DNA of 15,658 nucleotides from Candidatus Flexifilum affinis (GCA_016713325.1 JADJPJ010000034.1:1-15658); one strand, 5' to 3'. Positions 1-9,793 are shown, counted from the first letter of the stretch. The notes: generated by a model from the letters alone, not told the origin. Numbers and translations are program-made.

Positions 1-337
1 GGTCGAAACGCTGGAGACCCTCGATGCCCAACCTGGCGGCGTTTTCCTGGTCTACACGACCTGGAGGAAGTGCCCAGCCTGGACGACGTGGTTTCCGCCA
101 TCACCATGGCCACCCGGCAGAGTCGGGTGTTCGAGCATCGGAACGTGATGGAGATCCTCATCGTCCACGCGGACAACGCGCTGGTGAAATCGCCGCAAAC
201 GCATGAGCAGCCCCTCTTCGGCGGGCACAAAATGGCGTGTTCGAGTCGTCGACAGCGCAGTCACCTGCGCGCGGGCCACCATACGGCGGGCGTCCAATCC
301 TGACCAAGCGAGCCGGGTGATCCCTGCCCCGGCATGA
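1..337 (+). CDS. STAS/SpoIIAA-like small protein, 3' part, frame broken
   Basis: This is the C-terminal part of a protein whose start lies left of the window. Reading across five apparent single-base deletions (near 56, 188, 206, 236 and 249) gives one continuous protein: ...GGVFLVYTDLEEVPSLDDVV..., then ...MEILIVHADNALVKIAA..., then ...SSPLFGGHKMAVFESVDSA..., ending at a TGA at 335-337. The pattern (beta strand LVYTDLEEV, a helix, a second strand LIVHAD, then LFGG.KMAVFESVDSA) resembles small STAS-like/SpoIIAA-like proteins common in Chloroflexota, whose C-terminus reads roughly 'FGVRFRVFxTLDEA'. That family assignment is from memory of the pattern, not from a search. Its function in those bacteria is not established. 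It converges with the MFS gene on the other strand. The dense indels suggest poor read quality here rather than a true pseudogene. Confidence 0.45.
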
Positions 338-444
338 TGGCGGCCGCCGGTTGGTCCGCACCAGAATCGCACGTCCGCATCGCGTCCCGGGTTTCATCCC
401 TCCGCACTCCCGCTCTTTCCCGCCACACCCTCCACCGCCAACGC

Positions 445-1824
445 CTAGGGTCGCCATCTGGCCGGCGGGCGTCGGAGCGCCCACCGCGTCGACTGGCAGG
501 TCCAGGCCGCCATCAGCCAAGCCTTCTGGGACGTAATCAGGATGGTCCGCTCGGCGTTGCGATGTAGGGCACGTAGACCGCCAGCGTGGTGATCACCAGC
601 GAGCGCCCGGCGGCGACCATGATCAGCCCCATGCCGGAACCAGGCGTGGCGCCGACCAGCGGGGCGAAGACCTCCCACCCGGGTTGGCCTACCGCCGGCT
701 CGACGATCGTGTCGGCCAGCGGGCCGACCAGGAGGTAGGCCAGCGGGATCAGCACCGTCGAGAATTGGGTCAGCACCGCCATCACCCGGCCCTGCAAGTC
801 CGGCGGGACTTTCGCCTGAATCAACCCCATGGCCGTAGCGTTGACCGCCGGCGACGGCACCCATCATCAGAAACAGGGTCGCGCCAAGCGCCAGCGGCGT
901 GCGGCTGACGCCAAAACCGATCATCATGACGCTGATCATCACGATGCCCAGCAGGATGATCCGCACCCGATTCTGCCCACCCCTGTAGGCGCTGATCGCC
1001 ACCCCGCCGACGATGGCGCCGATGTTTGTCACGGCCAGGATGCCACCCAGCGCCGCTTCGCTGCCCGTCCGCGCCAGAATATAGGCCGTGTCCAGAATCA
1101 TCGCTCCGCTGACCAGGAAGTTGACCAACGAAATTTGCAGCATCATCCAGAACAACGGGCGCATCGTCCACAATAAGCGCAGACCGCCCAGCGCCTCCTT
1201 CAGCACCGATCCCTTCATCGCTCACCTTGGCGCTTTCCGGTGGACGGGAATGCACGAAGAACAGCACGCCGACGGCGATCAGAGAGAGATCAGGTCGAGG
1301 GCGATCACCGACCAGACTGATAGCCGCGTACAGCATGCCGGTCAGCGTCGGCGCGATAATGCCCGCCACCGGTCCGACAAGCTGCATCATGGCGTTGGCG
1401 CGCTCACGCCGCCCGTCAGGATCATCATCGTCACCGAGGCGGTGAAGGCGGGCGACTGGAACATGCCGAACAGGCTCTGAACGAAGCCGACGACATACAG
1501 ATGCCAGACCTGGAAGGAACCGGTGGCCACGCTGATCAGCAGCAGGAGGGTGCCCAGCGCCTGCCCGGCGTCGGCCAGCATCATCACCTTGCGGCGGTCG
1601 TAGCGGTCGGCCAGCACGCCGGCCACCGACGCCCCCAGCACGCTCGGCAGGAACTGGAACAGCGCCGTCAGGGCCAGCGGCGTGACATCCCCCGTTTCGC
1701 CGAAGATGTAGATGCTCAGGGCCAGCGCCGACATGCGACTGCCGATCTGCGACACGACCTGAGTGACGATCAGGGTGTAAAACGTGCGCACCGAATGCGC
1801 GCCGGGCTGTGCAGGCGTACTCAT
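445..1824 (-). CDS. MFS efflux transporter, frame broken
   Basis: Major facilitator superfamily permease of the MFS_3/EntS-like drug or siderophore exporter type, an inner-membrane proton-driven exporter. Pieces in order: the N-terminal half with FYTLIVTQVVSQIGSRM, then the loop 2-3 signature GVLADRYDRRKVMMLAD (the classic MFS G-x-x-x-D-R-x-G-R-R-K-like motif); then MMQLVGPVAGIIAPTLTG; then the second half with MRPLFWMMLQISLVNFLV, and QAKVPPDLQGRVMAVLTQF, a segment characteristic of this subfamily. Frame breaks occur near 1395, 1235, 852 and 560, all explained by one-base indels. The C-terminal tail after YVPYIRNAERTIL is uncertain; a TAG at 445-447 is the likely end. Met at 1824 is chosen because GGAG lies nine bases upstream. 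It starts 65 bases after the peroxiredoxin-like gene on the same strand, so co-transcription is possible. The substrate cannot be told from sequence. Confidence 0.75.
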
Positions 1825-1889
1825 GTTCCGCCACTCCATTCATTCGAAGTTTCTACATCGTTAGGTACGAATGAAATGGCGGATGTGTT

Positions 1890-2509
1890 TCATTTTGGTG
1901 TCGATCCGGGTGACGACCGCAGCGCAAACCGTTCTGGTCGAGCCCCACGGTTGCGGTTTGAGACTTCGGGCGGCGCCAGCAGATCGTCAATCTCCGGATC
2001 ATCGCCGGCCATCTTGCCATAGTAGGCGCAACGGACGATACGCCGGTATCGACGATGAACGCCCGGTGCCAGGGCAATGTCGCCGGTCGCCTTGCCCTGC
2101 GAGTGCCCTTCGATTTCGCCTTCTTTGTGGCACTGGCCAGTTTCAGACCCTGCACCAGAAAATCTTTGGCGGTGTACTGGGTGAGCCCCCATTCATAGTA
2201 CGGATCGTTGCTGATGGAGGTCAAACAGGGCAGGCTGGGCGCCAGTTGGCCGCAGAAGTGTTCCGCATGATTTGGTTCCCCCAAAGCGACGGCCAGGAGC
2301 TGCAACCCGGCAGCCTTCAGTTCGTCTTTGTGTCGCTCCAACTGAGCGAGCCGATGACGACAGTGAATTCAGCCAAAGTGTCGCAGGAAGGACACGAGCG
2401 TTGGCCCCTGCGACCAGAGGCTGGCGAGCGATACCGGCGCGCCGTGGTTGTCGCTCACGACGATATCCGGTGCGGGATCGCCGATGTTCAGGCGAGGGTT
2501 TTTGGTCAT
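1890..2509 (-). CDS. Peroxiredoxin-like (AhpC-TSA_2/AAED1-SelU) protein, candidate selenoprotein
   Basis: Thioredoxin-fold redox protein of the PRXL2/AAED1 family (Pfam AhpC-TSA_2). Translation from ATG 2509, which has a strong AAGGAGAG ribosome site, gives TKNPRLNIGDPAPDIVVSD...PTLVSFLRHFG, then an in-frame TGA (complement 2369-2371, codon 47), then IHCRHRLAQLERHKDEL in the same frame. Family members read RHFGCxxC, so TGA replaces exactly the first redox Cys and gives U47-x-x-C50. Downstream come LQLLAVALGEPNHAEHFC, PYYEWGLTQY, then, after breaks near 2105 and 2045, GHSQGKATGDIALAPG, FIVDT and GRIVRCAYYGKMAGDDPEIDDLLA, the usual family C-terminus. If UGA is read as stop, only a 46-residue stub is made. 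A SECIS-like hairpin follows the TGA. Role: probable thiol- or selenol-dependent reduction of peroxides or disulfides. The family call is firm. Sec insertion is inferred, because no selA/B/C/D gene is in the window. A substitution error at TGC/TGT is the alternative. Confidence 0.75.
2334..2368 (-). promoter_or_regulatory. SECIS-like hairpin 3' of the in-frame TGA
   Basis: In the mRNA sense, the bases after UGA run for 20 nt and then form CGCTC-AGTTG-GAGCG, a perfect 5-bp stem (complement 2344-2348 with 2334-2338) closing a 5-nt loop (2339-2343). The loop starts 26 nt after the UGA and has G at its second position followed by U. Bacterial SECIS elements, bound by SelB, sit directly inside the coding region after the UGA. 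They have an apical stem of at least about 4 bp, a small loop with G in its first two positions, and a UGA-to-loop distance of roughly 16-37 nt. All three conditions are met. A weaker lower pairing TGT/ACA is also possible. A 5-bp stem can occur by chance, so the call rests on its position next to a TGA at a Cys site. Confidence 0.45.
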
Positions 2510-2624
2510 GGATCTCTCCTTTGATGCAGCGCTCTGGGTGATCGCGCAGCATAGAGATTAGCGACGGATGTTGAGGCGCAAGTGAGTATTGGCGAAAACT
2601 TCCGGTGCCGCCAGAGAGTATGCT

Positions 2625-3471
2625 TCACTTCAGCGGGGCGACCACCAAAGTGGGTACCAATGCCCAGATGATCGGAGATGCGAGGTCGTGCGCTTGCCGA
2701 TCTCTACTTTCTCCGTAAATCGCAGATCCGACTCGGCGCGAACATGGAGCATGGATGGGGCGCGGTACAGGGTGAAATCGATGGGGCACTGTGGTGCATG
2801 CCCATGCCGCTGTAAGGTCGAAAGGTCGGGCGCGTATCTCCCGCCAGGGATCGATCAGCCCGGTTTCGTTCATCATGGTCGCACAGCCATGAGCCGCGCG
2901 GGATATTAAAATCACCGCACAGGACGACGAGGTGATCGTGCGGCTGGGCGTTGACCAGATCGGCGATCTGCAGAGTTCGCCATGTTCCTGCCGGGCGAAC
3001 GGGTTGTTTCTCCCCATCCCCCGTGTAGTTAGCGGTCAGATGCGTGTTCAGCACAGTGACCGGTGTGTCCTCGACGTGGGTATGGGTGATCAACACGCCT
3101 TTGTGCAGAATCCAGTCCATCACGGCGGGCGTGTACCACAGCCCGCGATTTTGAAAGAGTATGAACTCGTGTCCGTCAATCGGGGGGTGCGACAGGGTGA
3201 GCAATCCGCCCTTCGGCGTATGGATGAACTGCTGATAGGCTTGCGCGGGGTAGCAGGTGCGGCAGCCTTGCATGATCAGCGTGCGGTAGGCATGCGTATG
3301 GACTTCCTGCAAACACACCATCGCATAGCTGGATCGGTTCAATGCGTCCGCGAGATAACGCAAGCGCGCCGACGTCTTCAGCCCCGGCACCCCGAAGCAG
3401 TTAAGAGTCGAAGTGAAAATGTGCCCATTTTCCCTACTCTGCGCTAGTGTAGAGTGGATCGCCGCACACAT
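2625..3471 (-). CDS. Endonuclease/exonuclease/phosphatase family protein, frame broken at 3' part
   Basis: Member of the EEP (DNase I-like) metal-dependent phosphodiesterase fold. Visible family motifs in order: TLNCFGVPG (Asn of the first strand), MVCLQEV (metal-binding Glu), LNTHLTANYTGDG, LVVLCGDFNIPRG (Asp and Asn of the catalytic centre). After frame breaks near 2895, 2825, 2780 and 2675 come MNETGLIDPWREIRARPF, SGMGMHHSAP, IDFTLYRAPSMLHVRAES and a terminal (S)DHLGIGTHF corresponding to the catalytic His motif. Members hydrolyse nucleic acids, phosphoinositides or sphingomyelin; the substrate cannot be assigned. No signal peptide is evident. The start is uncertain: Met 3471 is in frame, but an ATG at 3428 preceded by AGGG would need another indel. 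The exact stop is also uncertain because of the breaks. The gene is divergent from the membrane-protein gene starting at 3509 and lies upstream of the peroxiredoxin-like gene. Confidence 0.7.
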
Positions 3472-3508
3472 CCCGCCTACTGCCCCTTTTTTCATTCGGA
3501 TAGGTTCG

Positions 3509-4251
3509 ATGATCAAAAGATTGAATGCGCGTGACGGACTGAGGATTATCCTGTGGTTGGCTGTGGCTCAAACCGCGTATGCGAATCGCCAGCATTATCG
3601 CATGGTGACGACGTGGCTGCCTCACTTGCTGACGAATTCACTCTCGCTCCTCTTACCCGACCTCGTGCGCGCGCTGTTCGCGCCGCGCTACCGCCCCCGA
3701 ACTCTGATCGAGGACACGCTGATCACGATGGTGCGGGATAACCCGCGTTACGCGGTGTACGTTGCGCCGCTGGCAGTGGGATACATCCTGTCGCATCCGC
3801 GCTTCAACATCTACAAAGGGGCGATCGGCGACCTACGCGTCGGCGGGATGGGACTGGACGCGATCCCGCACAGCGCGACCGCCTTCACCTCTCCGTGCTG
3901 GTGGCGGATACGTTCGACACGATGGGCAAGCGTGAGCAGTATCGTGATGTGCTGGCGAGATTCGTGCAGTGGGGCAGCCAGAATCCCGAAGTGGCATCGC
4001 TCCTCTTGCTGGCGCTCATTACGCTCAACTGGGAGTACGGGGAATACCGAGTGCATGAGTATGAACTGGCGCTGAAGGGCGACCCCAGTCTGATCAACTT
4101 GCAGTGGTCGATGCCGGATACACTGCGGGATGTGGGCGCAAATCTGTTCGGGTGGCTCACTGCGATGTTGTGGCGGCGCACGCAGACGCGCCGCAGGTCG
4201 GCGCGGCGGATTCCCGCTTCGGGCAGCAGCGTGTACAATCCACGGGCTTGA
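3509..4251 (+). CDS. Unrecognised integral membrane protein, one frame break
   Basis: No family is confidently recognised. One missing base near 3886 (ACC-TCTCC should read ACC-CTCTCC) joins two frames into a protein of about 247 residues. It has hydrophobic segments near IILWLAVAQTAYA, WLPHLLTNSLSLLLPDLV, YAVYVAPLAVGYILS and VASLLLLALITLNWEYGEY, and another at ANLFGWLTAMLW, so four to six membrane helices. Conserved-looking polar features stand inside or next to helices: GMGLDAIPHSATAFTL, NWEYGEYRVHEYE and INLQWSMPDTLRDVGANL. The order 'D..PH / W-E / D-x-x-x-D-x-x-x-N-x-x-G' recalls small polytopic families such as DUF2238 or VanZ, but this is only a resemblance of layout. The start is at ATG 3509 with no strong ribosome site. 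It ends 61 bases before the DNA methyltransferase, so the two may share a transcript. Confidence 0.55.
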
Positions 4252-4288
4252 TCGTGTCCAAACAACAACGACCGCGCGCCGCCCGTGA

Positions 4289-5450
<1,162 letters not shown>

Positions 5451-5480
5451 CTCGCCCCGGATGCTGTCAAAAGCTGTTCT

Positions 5481-5636
5481 CAGTGAATCACGAAAGTTCA
5501 CCTTGACTATCAATAGCTGCGTTTTTGCGCCAACCTCACCGCAAAAAAACCTAACGACTTTGTGCCCCTCTCCGCACGGAGAGGGGCGGTTGAGCGCAGC
5601 GAAACGGGGTGAGGTTAAGCAATCCGTGATTCACTG
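5481..5636. repeat. Nested palindromic element (MITE/REP-like) between convergent genes
   Basis: Three nested inverted repeats share one centre. The outer arms are CAGTGAATCACG (5481-5492) and CGTGATTCACTG (5625-5636), 12 bp perfect. The middle arms are AACCTCACC (5532-5540) and GGTGAGGTT (5608-5616), 9 bp perfect. The inner hairpin is GCCCCTCTCC/GGAGAGGGGC (5564-5573, 5578-5587), 10 bp with loop GCAC. The element lies between the 3' ends of the convergent methyltransferase and antiporter genes, encodes nothing, and could work as a bidirectional transcription stop. A run of seven A (5544-5550) lies left of the hairpin. It resembles short palindromic repeats dispersed in many GC-rich genomes. 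Confidence 0.7.
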
Positions 5637-5656
5637 GTTCTATCTTCCCCTTCGCC

Positions 5657-7524
5657 TCACGGTTCAAGGACCGGCACCACCGCCAGATTTTCGGGTTCGG
5701 CCACCGGCACGATGCTGATCAGGGTCATGCCGGCCTGCGGCTTGAGCGGCATATCCGACGTCGCCACCTGTACGCGACCGGCTTTGTCGACCAGAAACAG
5801 CGGCTCGGCCTGCCCGTCATACTGCTCGTGGTAGGCTGCCAGGTCGAAGGTCGGCGTGAGCTGCGTCGTCTTGACCTGCGCCCCTCTGGCGAACAATGCA
5901 TCCAGATCAGCAAACGACCAGTTCAGGCCGAACAGCAGGCGCCCGGTGAGATGCTGCGTCATCCCCAGGCGCTCGTCCCCGCTGCGGGCCGGCGCGAGCT
6001 GGTAGACCTGCGCCTTACCAAATAACCGCGCGTATTTCAGCGCCGTCAGGGTGTTCACCTCGTCGTTGGAGGTCAGCGCCAGCACCCGGCCGATCCCGGA
6101 CAGATCGAGCAGTTCGTCCGTCTGGTTGGAGAGAATATTGCCGTAGACGACGTTCAACCCGTCCATGCGCGCCGCCTGGGTGTTGGCGTAGTTGGTGTCC
6201 ACCAGCAGCACCTTGAAGCCCAGCTTGCTCAGCGTCTCGGCGATCGCCCTGGCCCAGCCATGCGCCCCGACGATCAGCGTGCCCTGCGGGTTGGCCTGCG
6301 ACAGCCCCAGCCGCTGCGCCAGCGGGGCGGCGGTGATGCCGTAGACGATCACCGTCCCGATGATGACGGTGAAGACGACGGGTGTCAGGCGTTCGGCCCC
6401 TGGGATGCCCAGTTCCACCAGTGTCAGCCCGAAGATCGATGCGGTGGCCGCCGCGACGATGCCGCGCGGCGCCATCCAGCCGATGAACACCCGCTCCTGC
6501 CAGGTCAGCGGCGATCCCACCGTGCACAGCCAGATGGCGGCCGGACGCACGATCAGGATCAATGCGGCCACGAAAGCGATCGTCCCCACCCGAGGCCTGT
6601 CAGATCCTCCAGGCGCAGCCGCGCCGCCAGGATGATGAACAGGCTGGAAACGAGCAGGGTTTGCAGGGTCTCCTTGAATTCCAGAATATGGTCGATGCTG
6701 ACGATCCGGCCGCCTCCGCTCAGACGCCAGCGCCGCAGAATGCGCAGGTCCTGGTTGGCGAGGACAACGCCCATGACCGTCACCGTCAGCAGACCGGATT
6801 CCGGCTGGAACAGGTTGGAGAGGGCAAAAGCGGCCAGCACCAGGACCAGAGTCACCGGGTTTTCCAGTGTGTCTGGGAGCCAGTGCCGGCGCAGCAGTTC
6901 CAGCAGCAGGCGCGCGGCCAGGTAGCCGACGATAAAGCCGACGAGCGAGGTTCGTAGCAGGCCGGAGATGAGGATCACGATGCCGTCATTTGGCGTGGTG
7001 GAGACAATCGCCTCGAACACCAGGACGGTCAGCGCCACACCGATTGGATCGATGACGATGCCCTCCCAGCGCAGCAGCGACCCGACGCGCCCGGATGGCC
7101 GCACCTGTCGCAGCAGGGGGATGATCACCGTCGGGCCGGTGACGACCAGCAGTGCGCCGAGCAGCACCGCCATCTGCACGTTGAAGCCGAGCAGCAGCAT
7201 CGCCAGCAGCGTCGTCAGCGCCCAGGTGACCATCACGCCCAGGCTGAGAATGCTGCGCAGCACCCCCCGCACCCGGTGGAGATCGGCGAAGCGCAGGGTC
7301 AGGCCGCCTTCAAACAGGATGATGGCAATCGACAGGCTGACGATCGGGAAGAGCAGCTCCCCCAGCAGATGGTCGATGTCGATCAGGCGCAAGAAGGGGC
7401 CAACGATCAGGCCGAAGGTGAGAAAGATCAGGATGGATGGGGTACGCAGGCGCCAGGCGATCCAGTGAGCGGCGATAGCGAGAACGAGGATTCCGGTCAG
7501 GCCAATGAGTATGTCGTTATGCAT
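5657..7524 (-). CDS. Cation:proton antiporter (CPA1) fused to TrkA_N domain, one frame break
   Basis: Monovalent cation/proton antiporter of the inner membrane, about 622 residues, for pH and Na+/K+ balance. The N-terminal 400 or so residues are the Na+/H+ exchanger domain with about twelve helices: WRLRTPSILIFLTFGLIVGP, FEGGLTLRFADL, VVTGPTVIIPLL (T129-G130-P131-T132), and the ion-site segment RWEGIVIDPIGV (E154, D159-P160). From about residue 415 a TrkA_N (RCK N-terminal) Rossmann domain begins: GTLIVGAHGWARAIAETL, with LLVDTN after the second strand. It probably binds NAD(H) or nucleotide to gate transport. A further C-terminal 100 residues are TrkA_C-like. One missing G near 6592 (GGGTGGGG) breaks the frame between GLG and GTIAFVA. 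The start at 7524 has GAGGTG five bases upstream. It follows the DNA-glycosylase gene by 123 bases on the same strand. The exact ion (Na+, K+ or both) cannot be told. Confidence 0.85.
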
Positions 7525-7647
7525 GACACCTCAGATGCTCAACTTGGTCGGTCGGAACCTGCATTTTACCCGCACTTTCGCAAAAACAGCATAGGCCTAA
7601 CGGCGGATTCATCACAGACACACGGCCGGGTCTGTATCGGTGAGGCG

Positions 7648-8880
7648 TCAGTCCGACAGAAGTTTGGCGAGGCTGGGGTCGCCAGGCGCCGCGCTGCCCG
7701 CATTGACGAACACGTCACGGACGACCACCTGCGGCGTGTTATGCCAGGCGGCGCAGGCGGCCAACGTGCTTTTCAGCCCGGCGACCAGGGCGTCGTCCAC
7801 GACCACGCCGGGTTCGAGATGCAGCGCCTTGACCTCGAAGAGGCCGTACTTCCGATGCGCTTTGGGGTCGAGCCGGCACATCAGGGCGGTGTTGTACAGG
7901 ATCGGCAGCGTGAAGTAGCCGTAAATCCGTTTCGGCGCCGGGGTATAGCACTCGATCTGGTAGGTGAAGTTGAACAACTCCTGCGCCCGCGCCCGGTGCC
8001 ACACCAGCGGATCGAACGGGGAGAGCAGGGTCGTCTTGGAGACGGGGATCTGGCCATCCGCCGCGGCCGCGACGGCTTCACGCTGATCGGGATGGTAGTA
8101 GACGGGCACTTCCCAGCCTTTGACCTTCACAGTTTTCAGCCGCCCCTGCCTGACCAGCCGGTCCAGCGCCTCCTGCGTATCTTTCTTGTACAGGCGGAAG
8201 TAATCGGCAATCCAGGCGGCTTTGGTCACGCCCAGCGCCTTGATGGTGTTCAGCACGAAGGTGTCGTGCACGGCGTCCACCGGCGGCGTCCGCGCATCGT
8301 CCCAGTCGGGCAGCACGCGCTCGCGCAGATCGTAGACGCGCTGGAAGTTGTGACGTTTGGCGACCATCAAATCGCCCTTGAACCACAACCCTTCCAGCGC
8401 GGTTTTCTCGTCCTTCCAGTTCCACCAGCCGCTTTTCAGCCCGTCGGTGCGCTCAAAATCGGCCGAGCGCACCGGTCCGTTCTCGCGGATGTGCGCCAGC
8501 ATCCCATTCACCAAATCGGCATGGGACTCCATCCAGGGACGCCAGCGGTGTTCGAGCCAGGTCCGCCGCTCCAGCATGAGGCGGCGGTAAAGCGGATAGT
8601 CGTCAATTGGCAGGAAGCTGGCGGCGTGCGACCAGTACTCGAAGATCGCCCCCTCGGCCAGCAGATCGTCCAGCCAGCGCTGGGGGTAATCGCCCAGGCG
8701 GCTCCACAGCACCAGATACGGACTGCGGGCCACGACGTGGATGGTGTCGATCTGCAAAATGTGCATCTGCCGGATGATCTGGCGCACGTCGTCTTTGGTC
8801 GTGGCAGCCTCGGGTCGCTGCTGAAGTCCCTGCGCGGCGATCATCAGCCCGCGCACCGCCTCTTGAGAGAGTGCTTTCAT
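7648..8880 (-). CDS. ycaQ: Winged-helix DNA glycosylase, YcaQ/AlkX-like (HTH_42)
   Basis: Intact 410-residue protein, the usual length for the family. YcaQ/AlkX of Escherichia coli and AlkZ of Streptomyces are HTH_42-fold glycosylases that remove alkylated bases and unhook interstrand crosslinks. The catalytic motif of the YcaQ branch, Q-x-D, is seen at Q43-I-D45 in MHILQIDTIHVVARSPYLV, followed by LWSRLGDYPQRWLDDLL and YWSHAASFLPI, hallmark segments of the family. Later segments WWNWKDEKTALEGLWFKGDL, LLSPFDPLVW and YTPAPKRIYGYFTLPIL are also characteristic. Met 8880 is preferred over an upstream Met at 8991 because family similarity begins with it and because a good promoter (8921-8950) would lie inside the longer form. 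The gene is divergent from the DUF998 gene. It likely acts in the cytoplasm on DNA damage; its damage specificity is not determined. Confidence 0.88.
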   Translation of the reverse strand: MKALSQEAVRGLMIAAQGLQQRPEAATTKDDVRQIIRQMHILQIDTIHVVARSPYLVLWSRLGDYPQRWLDDLLAEGAIFEYWSHAASFLPIDDYPLYRRLMLERRTWLEHRWRPWMESHADLVNGMLAHIRENGPVRSADFERTDGLKSGWWNWKDEKTALEGLWFKGDLMVAKRHNFQRVYDLRERVLPDWDDARTPPVDAVHDTFVLNTIKALGVTKAAWIADYFRLYKKDTQEALDRLVRQGRLKTVKVKGWEVPVYYHPDQREAVAAAADGQIPVSKTTLLSPFDPLVWHRARAQELFNFTYQIECYTPAPKRIYGYFTLPILYNTALMCRLDPKAHRKYGLFEVKALHLEPGVVVDDALVAGLKSTLAACAAWHNTPQVVVRDVFVNAGSAAPGDPSLAKLLSD

Positions 8881-8920
8881 CCGCTTCACTCGATTAGTCT
8901 GAAAGGGTCCACTGATCGCC

Positions 8921-8950
8921 ATTATAGTGGCTGGAACTTTTGTTCGCCAA
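8921..8950 (-). promoter_or_regulatory. Sigma-70-type promoter of the ycaQ-like gene
   Basis: On the minus strand a perfect TATAAT (8921-8926) is preceded, after an 18-base spacer, by TTGGCG (8945-8950), which matches four of six bases of TTGACA. The ATG at 8880 lies 40 bases downstream of the -10 box, giving a leader of about 33 bases. No operator-like repeat is seen. Confidence 0.6.
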
Positions 8951-9077
8951 ATATACCGCTCAAGGTTGCTTATTTTGCCCGTCCTCGACACACTAGAATG
9001 ATTAGACTTCTTTCACCGACTTCTCAGCTCGCCAGGTGCAATCATTGGCGCAGCAAAGAGGCCGCAAAGGAGACCCC

Positions 9078-9734
9078 ATGGAACCCTGGAGTCGTCGCTT
9101 GACCATTGTCGCAGGGATTCTCGCGTCAACGGTCATCACCATTGGCGCGATCCTCACCGCCTTCCCGTATGTGGGCGATCTGGGACAGTCCTACTCGCCT
9201 TTCAATCATTTCATCTCGGAACTGGGTCACACGCAGGAATCCGAGCTGGCCGGTCTGTTCAACGTCGCGCTGGTCGTCGGCGGTCTGCTGTTCGCCCTGT
9301 TCATGGTCGGCGTCGGGCTGCGCTTCACCGGGATGATGCGCTACGTCACTGCTGTCGGCGGGGTGCTGACCGGCCTTTCCGGCGCACTGGTCGGCGTCTT
9401 TCCGATGGATATCGATCTGATGGCGCATGCTTTGGTGGCGCTCGGCTTCTTCGCCGGATCGCTGCTCGTGCTGATCCTGTTTTCGCTGTACATCACCTTC
9501 TCCAGCCAGACGGCTTACCCCCGCTGGCTGTCGCTTGTCGCCCTGCCGATGATCGCCTCCGACGCGATCTTCCTTGTCATCGTCCTGAGCGGCGGTCCGG
9601 CCGCCCTGGATTCGCCGGAAGGCGGGCGCGCGGCCTTCTGGCTGACGTCCACGTCGGAGTGGGGTGTGCTTATTTTTCTGATGGTCTGGGTGACGGTGAT
9701 CGCCATCTGGCGCACGGCGCGCACGGAGAGTTAG
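9078..9734 (+). CDS. DUF998 family membrane protein
   Basis: Intact 218-residue polytopic membrane protein of the DUF998 family, whose biochemical role is unknown. The start at ATG 9078 is set by an AAAGGAG site seven bases upstream. About six hydrophobic helices are seen: VAGILASTVITIGAILTAF, LFNVALVVGGLLFALFMVGV, YVTAVGGVLTGLSGALVGVF, ALVALGFFAGSLLVLILFSL, LSLVALPMIASDAIFLVIVL and WGVLIFLMVWVTVIAIW. The family hallmark SPFNHFISELG follows the first helix, and VFPMDIDLMAHALVA follows the third. It is the first gene of the rightward cluster, but a separate TATAAT precedes the next gene, so it may be transcribed on its own. Confidence 0.8.
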   Translation: MEPWSRRLTIVAGILASTVITIGAILTAFPYVGDLGQSYSPFNHFISELGHTQESELAGLFNVALVVGGLLFALFMVGVGLRFTGMMRYVTAVGGVLTGLSGALVGVFPMDIDLMAHALVALGFFAGSLLVLILFSLYITFSSQTAYPRWLSLVALPMIASDAIFLVIVLSGGPAALDSPEGGRAAFWLTSTSEWGVLIFLMVWVTVIAIWRTARTES

Positions 9735-9748
9735 TCTGTCGCTGCCAG

Positions 9749-9754
9749 TATAAT
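9749..9754 (+). promoter_or_regulatory. -10 box upstream of pterin dehydratase operon
   Basis: A perfect TATAAT lies 39 bases before the ATG at 9794. No good -35 hexamer is found 15-19 bases upstream (that stretch covers the DUF998 stop). The local context GCCAGTATAATGAGG closely resembles GCCACTATAATGGCG of the ycaQ promoter, with almost the same distance to the start codon, which supports use as a promoter. Confidence 0.4.
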
Positions 9755-9793
9755 GAGGTTAACGACCGCAACTGAAACACAGGAGTGTATTTC

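Noticed and set aside
2369..2371. The TGA in the peroxiredoxin-like gene as one of the many sequencing frame breaks
   Set aside because: The frame is identical on both sides of the TGA, the codon coincides with the family Cys, and a SECIS-like stem follows. An indel cannot explain it, though a base substitution error remains possible.
7276..9102. A 608-codon open frame on the plus strand
   Set aside because: It lies antisense to the ycaQ-like gene and to the antiporter 5' end, both of which have clear family motifs. Its translation is low-complexity and shows no domain; it is a product of high GC content.
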